Shown: in pieces, positions 47,125 to 55,693 of the stretch
Layout: every line of letters begins with the position of its first letter
Position numbering within the stretch: the stretch's first letter is position 1
Source of the DNA: Ignavibacteria bacterium
GTDB lineage: Bacteria > Bacteroidota > Ignavibacteria > Tepidaquicellales > Tepidaquicellaceae
Reading direction: 5' to 3'
Length of the DNA: 64,000 bases
Assembly: GCA_016709315.1 (NCBI GenBank)
Contig: JADJMZ010000003.1
Location: 186,001-250,000 of the forward strand
The notes under the pieces: generated by a model
The model's input: the letters and a program-made list of their open reading frames with translations, nothing else
What the model was told of the DNA's origin: nothing
Databases searched by the model: none
Position numbers and translations under genes: made by a program

Positions 47125-47324
47125 ATCCCGGTATTACTGATGTAGCATCCATAAAATACAGAAATGAAAATGAAATGCTCGAAGGTTCGGATGATCCGGA
47201 ATCATTTTACATCAAAGAGATTATGCCTGTTAAATTAAAAATGAACCTGGAATATATAAACGACAGATCATTCTTTAAGGATATTAAAGTGATATTGAAT
47301 ACACTGAAGACAGTGTTTACATAA
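47121..47324 (+). CDS. PglC-like phosphoglycosyl transferase, C-terminal part (frameshifted)
   Basis: The end of the phosphoglycosyl transferase starting at 46735. NPGITDVASIKYRNENEML is the well-conserved PGITg-x-A/S motif of the family, followed by MPVKLKMNLEYINDRSFFKDI, the usual closing helix pattern of these enzymes. The ATG at 47121 overlaps the stop of the first part and is a coincidence of the shifted frame. A gap of 186 bases follows before the dehydratase. Confidence 0.8.
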   Translation: MNPGITDVASIKYRNENEMLEGSDDPESFYIKEIMPVKLKMNLEYINDRSFFKDIKVILNTLKTVFT

Positions 47325-47510
47325 ATCCGCATCAGAATAATAAATGTGAAATCATGAAAAAATTTATTGAAACAGTTGTATACATTTAGTAATTTAAATA
47401 AATCTAAAATTATTGTACCTGCATAATTTAATTAATTAATTATTTTGTTCTTTTATGATGAATGTTTATGTGTGAGATCAAATGAATATTGGCAAGAATA
47501 AATAAAAACT

Positions 47511-49436
47511 ATGATTGAAAATTTTTTAAATAAAAGAATTCTTAAATTAAGAAACAGACATTTCTTAATTCTCGATATTATTTTTCTTTCCTTAACTCCA
47601 CTTCTTTCTCTGATAATCAGATTAGACGCACAAATTGATCCCAACGAATATTATCCCGGTCTGTTATGGTGCACTGCTATTTTTCTCGTACTTAAGATTT
47701 TAGTATTTTACAAATTAGGACTTTACAACAGATACTGGAACAGCGCAAGTATTGATGAACTTGCGAAAATAATCTTTATTGTTTTCTGGGCTGTCATGAT
47801 CCAGACAACTTTATTCATCGTGTTTAACGTTTCTTCCTTATTTGGATTTAATAACCTTCCTCTTTCTCTTCCTCTTCTGGACGGAATTTTTACTTTTATT
47901 TTTGTTGCCAGTACAAGATTCAGTCTCAGACTTATAGAAAGACTGAATGAAAGAAGAAATATGTCTTATCACGGAGACCGTGTCCTTGTAGTGGGTTCCG
48001 GAAAAGCAGGGACTTCTATTGTAATGGAAATGCAGAGAAATCCGCAGCTCGGTCTTAATCCGGTTGCATTTGTGGATGATGACACTGACAAAAAAGGTTT
48101 GAAAATAAGGGGAGTGCCGGTCCTCGGAACAAGGAACAGTATCCCGGAAATTATCACTAAACATGATATCAATAAAGTAATTATTGCAATGCCGACCGCT
48201 CCCGGATCTGAGATCAGAGATATCGTCTCCATTTGCAGAAAGACAGGTGTTCAGACAAGAACAATTCCGGGAATTTTCGAAATACTTGATGAGACAGTAA
48301 GAATTGACAGCATAAGACAGGTACAGATCGAAGACCTTCTGAGAAGAGAACCCGTGCAGACAGATATAAAAAGCGTTGCGGATTTTCTGAAAGGAAAAAA
48401 AGTTCTCGTCACAGGATCAGGCGGCTCTATAGGAAGCGAACTCTGCCGGCAGATTCTTTACTGCAATCCTTCAGAGATCATTCTTCTCGGGCAGGGTGAA
48501 AATTCAATTTTTGATATTCACCACGAAGTAATGAAAAGACTTTCGCTTACAAACGGAAAATTTATACAGACTAAAGTCAATACTTTCATTGCCAATATAA
48601 GATCTTATGACAGATTAGACAGCATTTTGAATGAAACAAGACCCGATGTAATTTTCCATACCGCCGCGCATAAGCATGTACCAATGATGGAACTGAATTC
48701 ATGTGAAGCGGTAAGCAACAATATTAAAGGAACTCAGAATCTCATTGATTTATCTCTCAAACACAATGTAAAGCATTTTGTGTTTATATCTACTGATAAA
48801 GCCGTAAATCCTTCCAGCGTTATGGGCGCCAGCAAAAGAGTTGCTGAAATGATCGTTCTCAAAGCTGCAAGAGAACACGGAAAAAATTATTCCGCTGTAA
48901 GATTTGGTAATGTACTCGGAAGCAGAGGCAGCGTTGTATTTACATTTAAAAGACAAATAGCAGAAGGCGGTCCGATAACAATTACACATCCCGACATTGA
49001 AAGATATTTTATGACGATTCCGGAAGCTGTTCAGCTTGTTTTGCAGGCATCTGTCATAGGAAAAGGCGGGGAGATATTTGTACTTGATATGGGTAAGCCG
49101 TTGAAGATTATTGATCTTGCAAAAGACATAATAAGGTTATCGGGATATGAAGTGGAAAAGGATATTAAAATTGTTACCACGGGACTCAGACCCGGAGAAA
49201 AACTTTTTGAAGAACTTTTTATCGCCGGAGAAAAATATGAAAAAACTATTCACGGAAAAATTCTTATTGCTACAAACGCCAGTCACTTTATTCCCGAACT
49301 TTTTGAAAACAATTTAGCATTGCTGCTTTTAAAGAGACATGAAAATGACAAAGAAGCAATTGTAAATATGCTTAAACAGCTTGTACCGGAATATTCAGCA
49401 GAGGAGCAGCTTTCCAGCATAGCGTTAAGCGTCTGA
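47511..49436 (+). CDS. Membrane-bound UDP-HexNAc 4,6-dehydratase (PglF/CapD/WbpM family)
   Basis: A 641-residue protein with about four N-terminal membrane helices (about 14-120), a CoA-binding-like Rossmann domain (VLVVGSGKAGTSIVMEM at about 157), and a catalytic extended SDR domain with NAD motif VLVTGSGGSIGSELCRQI at about 298-315. The active site appears in STDKAVNPSSVMGASKR at about 426-442. Family members convert UDP-GlcNAc to UDP-4-keto-6-deoxy-HexNAc. With the aminotransferase and the PglC-like enzyme upstream, it forms a bacillosamine-like set. A start upstream of the ATG is unlikely. Confidence 0.92.
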   Translation: MIENFLNKRILKLRNRHFLILDIIFLSLTPLLSLIIRLDAQIDPNEYYPGLLWCTAIFLVLKILVFYKLGLYNRYWNSASIDELAKIIFIVFWAVMIQTTLFIVFNVSSLFGFNNLPLSLPLLDGIFTFIFVASTRFSLRLIERLNERRNMSYHGDRVLVVGSGKAGTSIVMEMQRNPQLGLNPVAFVDDDTDKKGLKIRGVPVLGTRNSIPEIITKHDINKVIIAMPTAPGSEIRDIVSICRKTGVQTRTIPGIFEILDETVRIDSIRQVQIEDLLRREPVQTDIKSVADFLKGKKVLVTGSGGSIGSELCRQILYCNPSEIILLGQGENSIFDIHHEVMKRLSLTNGKFIQTKVNTFIANIRSYDRLDSILNETRPDVIFHTAAHKHVPMMELNSCEAVSNNIKGTQNLIDLSLKHNVKHFVFISTDKAVNPSSVMGASKRVAEMIVLKAAREHGKNYSAVRFGNVLGSRGSVVFTFKRQIAEGGPITITHPDIERYFMTIPEAVQLVLQASVIGKGGEIFVLDMGKPLKIIDLAKDIIRLSGYEVEKDIKIVTTGLRPGEKLFEELFIAGEKYEKTIHGKILIATNASHFIPELFENNLALLLLKRHENDKEAIVNMLKQLVPEYSAEEQLSSIALSV

Positions 49437-49493
49437 TCCGCTCTCAAATTCATAATTTATAATCATTTCTTTTTTAAATTAAATACTCTTTTA

Positions 49494-51173
49494 ATGAGAA
49501 AACTTTTTACAGTCATTATAATATTTTTATTTTCATTCCTGAATAAAAGTTATTCCCAGGTAGAGCTTGTACCGCCTGATAATCACGTTTATAATTATCT
49601 TCAGAGAATGTTGGTCATGAATATAATTACGGATTATAATCCCGCAAACATTCCCGTATCAAGAGAAACAGTCTCCGGATATTTAAAAATTATTGAAAGC
49701 AAACAGGACAGGATCAGCAGCACGGACAGAAAACTGTTAAATGATTTTAGTACGGAATTTGAATATGATTTAAAAGGAAGCGTCAAAAAGTCTGCATCAT
49801 TATTCAAAGAGGTAAAGAATATTTTTTCAGACGACAGGCAGAAAAATCTTTATTCATACAATGACTCTAATGCGACATTATTTCTTGACGCTCTCGGAAG
49901 CGTTTCACAGAGAGGCTCCGACGGCGATTCCATAGGTAAGAATTCGATTCTTCTGGGAGAACTTGGTTTCAGGGTCAGAGGAACTTTGTTTAACAGCGTC
50001 GGATACTATTTACGAGCGACAAACGGACAAAAACTTTCAGGAGATACTGATGATGTGAATTTTGCAAGATATACTGATCCGAAATTGTATGCGCAGTATA
50101 AATTTCAGTATGAAAGAAGAAATTTTGATACGTTTGACGGTTATCTGAGATACAGAACAAATAAAAACTGGCTTGCATTAACTGTTGGAAGAAATCCTGT
50201 TTATCAGGGCTTCGGTTTCATTGACAGATTATTTTTGTCAAACAATACAGTGCCCTTTGATTTTCTTAAACTCGATCTTGCTTATAAAGCAGTGTCATAT
50301 TCTTTTTTGTACGGAAGTCTGAGAGGCGATTCGCTCGGAATTCCTCTTGATGCAAAAAATTTATCCACTCACAGACTTGATGTCAGATTTTCTGATGCTT
50401 TCAGAATGGGATTCTTTGAAAGCGTCAGCATTGCAAACTCTCCTTTCAGCTTTACATTTCTGAATCCAGTCAGTTTTCTGACTTCTGCCGAACTTAATAA
50501 AGCTTCTCAGTCCGGTGATAATAATGTAAACAATTCGATCATCGGAATTGATATGATGGTAATTCCTTTAAAAAATCTGGCAGTTCAGGGATCATTTCTT
50601 GTAGATGACCTTGAGTTCAGCACATTGTTTAAAAGTAATGCACAGATCACAAACAAGTTTGCTTATCAGATAGGATTGATGTGGGCAAATGCATTCAGCA
50701 TTCCGAATCTGGATCTTAAAACTGAATACACTCACCTTGATCCTTTTGTTTACTCGCATGTTTCCAATAAGACAAATTATACGAACTGGGGTCTGCCCCT
50801 TGGACATCACCTTGAACCGAATTCGGATGAAGCAGCGCTCAAACTTGATTACAATATTACTAACCGTGTAAATATTAATTTGCTTTACCAGCATCAGCGG
50901 TCTGCAAACGGTATTGTGACCGATTCACTCGGAAGGGTTATTGTTAATTACGGCGGTAACATCAACAATGCCACGGGTTATTCTTATTCCGATCCTGCAT
51001 TTCTCAAAGGAAACAGAATTGACCGTGATATTATTACTGCAAATCTTTCATGGCAGTTTATAAGACAATTTTTTGTTGAAGTGAAATACGTTCAGAGATT
51101 TATTAATAATATTTATCAGAATAAAAAATTCAATGATAAATATTTCTTTGCAACTCTGAGAATAGATTACTGA
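49494..51173 (+). CDS. Wzi-like capsule assembly outer-membrane protein
   Basis: A 559-residue secreted protein with a signal peptide (IIIFLFSFLNKSYSQ, cleavage likely after YSQ). It then has alternating beta strands typical of an outer-membrane barrel, with many aromatic-ended strands such as YLRYRTNKNWLALTVGRN and the final FATLRIDY. The YQGFGFIDRLFLSNN region and overall length fit the Caps_assemb_Wzi family, which retains surface polysaccharide. The N-terminal HVYNYLQRMLVMNII matches the two-helix start seen in Bacteroidota members. It is the last gene of the polysaccharide run and the only visible export-side component. Confidence 0.75.
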   Translation: MRKLFTVIIIFLFSFLNKSYSQVELVPPDNHVYNYLQRMLVMNIITDYNPANIPVSRETVSGYLKIIESKQDRISSTDRKLLNDFSTEFEYDLKGSVKKSASLFKEVKNIFSDDRQKNLYSYNDSNATLFLDALGSVSQRGSDGDSIGKNSILLGELGFRVRGTLFNSVGYYLRATNGQKLSGDTDDVNFARYTDPKLYAQYKFQYERRNFDTFDGYLRYRTNKNWLALTVGRNPVYQGFGFIDRLFLSNNTVPFDFLKLDLAYKAVSYSFLYGSLRGDSLGIPLDAKNLSTHRLDVRFSDAFRMGFFESVSIANSPFSFTFLNPVSFLTSAELNKASQSGDNNVNNSIIGIDMMVIPLKNLAVQGSFLVDDLEFSTLFKSNAQITNKFAYQIGLMWANAFSIPNLDLKTEYTHLDPFVYSHVSNKTNYTNWGLPLGHHLEPNSDEAALKLDYNITNRVNINLLYQHQRSANGIVTDSLGRVIVNYGGNINNATGYSYSDPAFLKGNRIDRDIITANLSWQFIRQFFVEVKYVQRFINNIYQNKKFNDKYFFATLRIDY

Positions 51174-51463
51174 TATTTTTAATCTACTGAGCTTAGGTCA
51201 GATGATTAATCGTACAATTACAAAATTTTTTGGCAGCATAATTTTAAATCGTGAAATTTATAATTTATCACTTGAAATACTTGTTAATAAATTTAATTTT
51301 AGCTTAATAATTTTTTAAATTGAATAAATAAAAGGGGTTTATTCCTGAAGTACTTTCTGTACAATACTGCGCCTGTTTTTAATCACTCCTTAATAATCAA
51401 TTTTAATTTTTAAATTCTTCTGAATAATTTTTTATTAAACAAATAAACAAACTCAATTAATTT

Positions 51464-53956
51464 ATGAAAAAAGTAAGTTACATGTTATCGCTGATAATAA
51501 TGCTCGCAATATTATCCGGTAATAATTTAAAGGGGCAATATTCATTCAGAAATGATTCTGATTTGCCTCAGTCAATTGCAATTCAGCCCCCGGGAATGAC
51601 AATATCTCCCGCAGGAGTATTAAGCAATCCTGTTACAATAAACGGTTTTGATAATTTTGCGCTTGGTGTTGACTTCGGCGAACCGCATATTGCAACCAAT
51701 CCGAGAGATCCTTTCAACAGTATTTGCGCTTTCAACACAAACAATTATTATTACACACTTAACGGATTTGACTGGACCAAGATCAATGTTTTGTTTCCGG
51801 GATTTTCAGTACTGGGAGATCCGGTACTGGCTTTTGATAGTTTAGGGAATGCATACTATACTCAGCTTTATCAAAACGGCGGTACATACGGGGTATGTAT
51901 CGGAAAGTCAACAAATAAAGGTGTAAGCTGGACTTCGACTTATAATGTAGCTTCAACTACTGTCGGACTTTCCGATAAAGAGTGGTTAACTGCAGATCAG
52001 ACAGCTGGTCCTTATTCAAATAATCTTTATATCGGATGGAGACAATTCGGTGCAACAGGTATGAGAGTTGTCAGAAGTACAGACGGAGCAGCTACATGGA
52101 GTTCGCCACAGACATTCACAGGAGGACAAGGTGCTTATGTGGCAGTCGGAGCTAACGGTAATATTCAGGGAGGAAGTGTTTACTTTGCAGCAATTAACGG
52201 AAGTTCAATTATTGTAAACAGATCAACTGACGGCGGATTAAATTTCTCTGGTCAGCAGGTCGCATCAACCTTTGTTTCCGGAGGCGTAGTCTGCGCAGGA
52301 AGATATACTGTAAAGAGCTGCATAAGAATGAATAACTTTCCGAGAATGTCAGCAGATAACAGCTACACTGCAACGAGAGGAAATGTTTATATCGTTTATG
52401 CAAGAAATCCAGGCACTTCTGACATTACAGATATTAATTTAGTCAGGTCAACAGACTTTGGAGTAACCTGGTCTGCGCCTGTAAGAGTTAATGATGACGC
52501 TACTACAACCGATCAGTGGGATCCGGCTATTTCCTGTGATAAAAAAACAGGCAAGATCTTTATTTCATGGTTTGATTCCAGAGAAGATCCGACCGGTAAT
52601 CTTCTTACAAAGGTTTACGGAACAGTTTCTACTGACGGCGGTCTGACTTTTTCTCCAAATACAGCTGTATCCAATGTTGCATTCAATCCTAACAACATGG
52701 CGGTAAGTCAGCCGGGCGGAGAAAAATATATCGGAGACTATTTTGGAAACTCAGCTATTGGAAATACATCATACGTTGTCTGGGAAGACGGAAGAGCAAA
52801 TAATCTTGGAAGTTATACAGGATATTATCCCGACTTTGCAATGACTGTTAATTCAAATACAATAAGCGTCGGAAACAATGACAGTGTAAAACTCGGAATT
52901 AAAATTCCTGCTGTCAACGGTCCTTTCTCGCAAAGAGTAAGATTTTCAGCAGCCCTTGATTCATTACCAACTTCAGGCACAATAAATTTTTCATTTCAAA
53001 ACGGTAAAGATACGATAACTGCATTTCCTGATTCTGTTATCCTTGTTGTAAAAACTAACGGAGCAGTTCCTTCAAGATCTTACGCAATGAATGTAACCGG
53101 TAAAGGTACAGACGGACCACCTGTTCATATAAGAAAAGTCACTTTACTCGTTAACTCAGCACAGCTTTCTATCGGAACGAACAGACCCGGTATAGCTGAA
53201 TTTAAAGTGAATGGTGTTTCTTACAATCAGCCGCAGCAAATAATTTTTCCGCTTGGAACAAATGTAACTGTTCAGGCAGTCAGTCCCAGAATTATCGGAG
53301 CTACTCAATACGAATATAAAAACTGGTCAGACGGAGGCGATACTACTCACTCAGTTACTTTAAACAACAGTCTTAGTCTTACTGCATTTTATAAGATTAA
53401 ATATAAACTTACGGTTGCCTCTTCACAGGGTACTACTTTCGGCGGAAATGTATTCTATGATTCAGCTACTACAGCTACTTTCGGTGTGACTTCCAGAATT
53501 GTAAACAACGGAGGAACGATCTATTATTTCAGAGGATGGACAGGAGGCGGAGCGAACTCATACACCAGCCCTGACAGCTCAGGTAACGATACAGCTGTTA
53601 ATTTGAATATCGGTAATGTAATGGTTGAAACTGCAAGATGGACAACTACGATCGGTATTACACAGCTTGGAACTGAAATTCCGGCAGAGTACAGTCTGAA
53701 ACAAAATTATCCCAATCCTTTTAATCCATCAACTGTGATTAATTTTTCATTGCCAAAGAGCGGTAATGTTAAAATAAAGGTTTATGATATGTTAGGTAAA
53801 GAAGTCGCTACTCTAATAAATGAATTTAAAACAGCCGGAAATTATCAGGTTGATTTCAATGAAAAAGATTATGGTGCATTATCAAGCGGAATTTATTATT
53901 ACAGAATAGAATCTAATGAATTTACTGAGATCAGAAAAATGATGCTTCTGAAATAA
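51464..53956 (+). CDS. Secreted BNR/Asp-box repeat protein with type IX sorting domain
   Basis: An 830-residue secreted protein. A signal peptide (LIIMLAILSGNNLKGQ) is followed by a six-bladed propeller with five Asp-boxes of the S-x-D-x-G-x-x-W/F type: STNKGVSW, STDGAATW, STDGGLNF, STDFGVTW, STDGGLTF. Sialidase-like proteins have such repeats, but no catalytic Arg triad could be assigned, so a sialidase name would be unsafe. Two Ig-like or PKD-type domains follow. The last 85 residues are the T9SS sorting domain, with YSLKQNYPNPFNPSTVI and SGIYYYRIES, ending in KMMLLK. A 290-base gap without a gene precedes it. Confidence 0.88.
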   Translation: MKKVSYMLSLIIMLAILSGNNLKGQYSFRNDSDLPQSIAIQPPGMTISPAGVLSNPVTINGFDNFALGVDFGEPHIATNPRDPFNSICAFNTNNYYYTLNGFDWTKINVLFPGFSVLGDPVLAFDSLGNAYYTQLYQNGGTYGVCIGKSTNKGVSWTSTYNVASTTVGLSDKEWLTADQTAGPYSNNLYIGWRQFGATGMRVVRSTDGAATWSSPQTFTGGQGAYVAVGANGNIQGGSVYFAAINGSSIIVNRSTDGGLNFSGQQVASTFVSGGVVCAGRYTVKSCIRMNNFPRMSADNSYTATRGNVYIVYARNPGTSDITDINLVRSTDFGVTWSAPVRVNDDATTTDQWDPAISCDKKTGKIFISWFDSREDPTGNLLTKVYGTVSTDGGLTFSPNTAVSNVAFNPNNMAVSQPGGEKYIGDYFGNSAIGNTSYVVWEDGRANNLGSYTGYYPDFAMTVNSNTISVGNNDSVKLGIKIPAVNGPFSQRVRFSAALDSLPTSGTINFSFQNGKDTITAFPDSVILVVKTNGAVPSRSYAMNVTGKGTDGPPVHIRKVTLLVNSAQLSIGTNRPGIAEFKVNGVSYNQPQQIIFPLGTNVTVQAVSPRIIGATQYEYKNWSDGGDTTHSVTLNNSLSLTAFYKIKYKLTVASSQGTTFGGNVFYDSATTATFGVTSRIVNNGGTIYYFRGWTGGGANSYTSPDSSGNDTAVNLNIGNVMVETARWTTTIGITQLGTEIPAEYSLKQNYPNPFNPSTVINFSLPKSGNVKIKVYDMLGKEVATLINEFKTAGNYQVDFNEKDYGALSSGIYYYRIESNEFTEIRKMMLLK

Positions 53957-53989
53957 AAGAAATATATTTTTCGGAAATATAGTTTTGTT

Positions 53990-54017
53990 AAGGCGGATTT
54001 GATATCCGCCTTTTTTA
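53990..54017 (+). terminator. Rho-independent terminator
   Basis: A nine-base-pair perfect hairpin, AAGGCGGAT (53990-53998) and ATCCGCCTT (54004-54012), with a five-base loop, followed by a run of T. It lies 34 bases after the stop of the Asp-box protein and should end its transcript. Confidence 0.9.
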
Positions 54018-54200
54018 TTTCAGTCAACAGCGTATAAAATTTAATGATTATGATTTTGGAAAAAATTACAAAATCTTTTATCAGAAAGGAATTTTTTAAA
54101 TAAAAGATTTGATTATACTTTTCATTTACAATGATAAAGAAAATATATGAAACAACTATTCTCAAAAAGGCGGAATCTTTTATAATTAAAAATCCATTCA

Positions 54201-55295
54201 ATGAAGAAATATTTTTTCTCAGCAGTTGTTTTAATTCTTTTTAATTCAGTATCAGCTTCATTTTGCTCACCGAGAAATGTTCTCATTGAGTATGTCACCG
54301 GTACATGGTGCGGCAATTGTCCCTGCGGGCATCAGACTCTTAACACTATTCAAACTCAGTATCCTCAGACAATTATTCTGGCTTATCACGCTTTTAGCAA
54401 TGATCCCTGGAGAAACTTCAACGGAAATAATATCACAGGACTTCTTGGATTAGTTGCAACGCCTACAGCCGATATTGACAGAACTATACTTGCTGTAAAT
54501 TCCAATTACCCTCAATGGATCTCAAATGTTCAGAACAGATATTCTACTTCTCCGGAATCTGTTTTAAGTATCTCAATTGCTTCAAAGTCTTACAATGAGA
54601 CAACGAGAGAACTAACAGTCAGTGTTAATTTCTCAGCGGCTGAAATGTTAACAGGTCAGTATAAATTCAATGCAGTTATCACTGAAAACAATCTTATTTA
54701 TCAGCAGAATTTTTATTCGCAATGCGGACCTCCCGGTTATGTGCAGGATTATGTTCATAACCATGTTGTCAGAAATATGGTTAACGGAGCTGAAGGCGAA
54801 AATCTTAATTCGAATAATGTCTGGAATCCGGATGAAACAATTACAAAAAACTTTACTACGGTCATAGATAATCAATGGACTCCGGAAAACTGTAAGATAG
54901 TAATTTTTGCTTATAAGACGGAATCGACACTCACTTACTCAAGCGTTCAGCAGGCGATACAGGAAAATGTCACTGGTGTTATAGGCATTTCAGGAACCGG
55001 CTCAGAGATTGCCGATGGATATTATTTATCTCAGAACTATCCTAATCCTTTCAATCCGGTAACGCATTTGGAATTTGGAATTTTTCCTGCCTCGCTAAGC
55101 GGGAAATTGGAATTTGTATCTTTGAAAGTTTATGACGTGCTAGGAAACGAAATTAAAACTTTAGTAAATGAATACAAACCTTCCGGAAACTATTCAGTTA
55201 CATTTGATGCGGCAGATTATCCTTCAGGGGTTTATTATTATAAAATTACAGCAGGAAGTTTCGGACAGGTTAAGAAAATGCTGCTGATAAAATAA
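54201..55295 (+). CDS. Omp28-like thioredoxin-fold protein with type IX sorting domain
   Basis: A 364-residue secreted protein. A signal peptide (FFSAVVLILFNSVSA) precedes a thioredoxin-like region with the cysteine cluster TGTWCGNCPCGHQT at about 34-47, then TPTADIDRT, which fits the Omp28 family. The end carries YYLSQNYPNPFNPVTHLEF and SGVYYYKITAGSF with final KKMLLIK, the T9SS sorting domain; a short insertion (PASLSGKLEF) in its first strand pair is unusual. The family may be a redox or disulphide-handling protein on the cell surface, but no function was shown by what is seen here. Confidence 0.85.
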   Translation: MKKYFFSAVVLILFNSVSASFCSPRNVLIEYVTGTWCGNCPCGHQTLNTIQTQYPQTIILAYHAFSNDPWRNFNGNNITGLLGLVATPTADIDRTILAVNSNYPQWISNVQNRYSTSPESVLSISIASKSYNETTRELTVSVNFSAAEMLTGQYKFNAVITENNLIYQQNFYSQCGPPGYVQDYVHNHVVRNMVNGAEGENLNSNNVWNPDETITKNFTTVIDNQWTPENCKIVIFAYKTESTLTYSSVQQAIQENVTGVIGISGTGSEIADGYYLSQNYPNPFNPVTHLEFGIFPASLSGKLEFVSLKVYDVLGNEIKTLVNEYKPSGNYSVTFDAADYPSGVYYYKITAGSFGQVKKMLLIK

Positions 55296-55693
55296 ATATT
55301 CCATCTATTTATAACCACCAGCAACAAATCACTTCTACAATAAGCGGCATATTTAAATCATTCAAGCATAAATAATTATACGCTACGAAAGTATCTGGAC
55401 TATGCTATTCCCGTAATAAAACTTATTTTTAGAGTTGCTGTTGTTGACCAAAAAGTTTTATTTAAATTTTATAAATTATTTCATTCCTTCTGTAAATTTT
55501 TTGAAACACCAAAAGAATCAGAAAGAATGGTCCGGATAAGACAGAGCAGGCAAGCATGCAGTTTAATATTAATCCTTAATGTTAAATCTATACTGCCGCA
55601 GATTTTTAAATTTTATAAAATTATTTAATTGGTTATTATGATAACAATCCGGAATCTTTTTTTATATTTGTATAATTAACTTATTTGATTTAA
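55296..55693 (+). other. Intergenic region, 398 bases, no gene seen
   Basis: No credible reading frame or RNA gene was seen. It is AT-rich. The last 30 bases before ATG 55694 hold TATATTTG (55663-55670) followed by TATAAT (55671-55676); the first matches the Bacteroidota -7 consensus TAnnTTTG, so a promoter for the HerA-like gene is plausible, although no -33 TTG lies at the usual distance. Confidence 0.5.
55663..55676 (+). promoter_or_regulatory. Possible promoter of the HerA-like gene
   Basis: TATATTTG fits the TAnnTTTG element of Bacteroidota sigma factors and is directly followed by TATAAT. It lies 18 bases before ATG 55694. The spacing to an upstream TTG is too long, so support is weak. 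Confidence 0.3.

Noticed and set aside
47325..47510. Small RNA or gene in the gap before the dehydratase
   Set aside because: AT-rich, no stable hairpin or start with a good frame was seen.
51174..51463. Terminator or regulatory RNA after the Wzi-like gene
   Set aside because: No hairpin followed by a T run could be drawn; only AT-rich sequence is visible.
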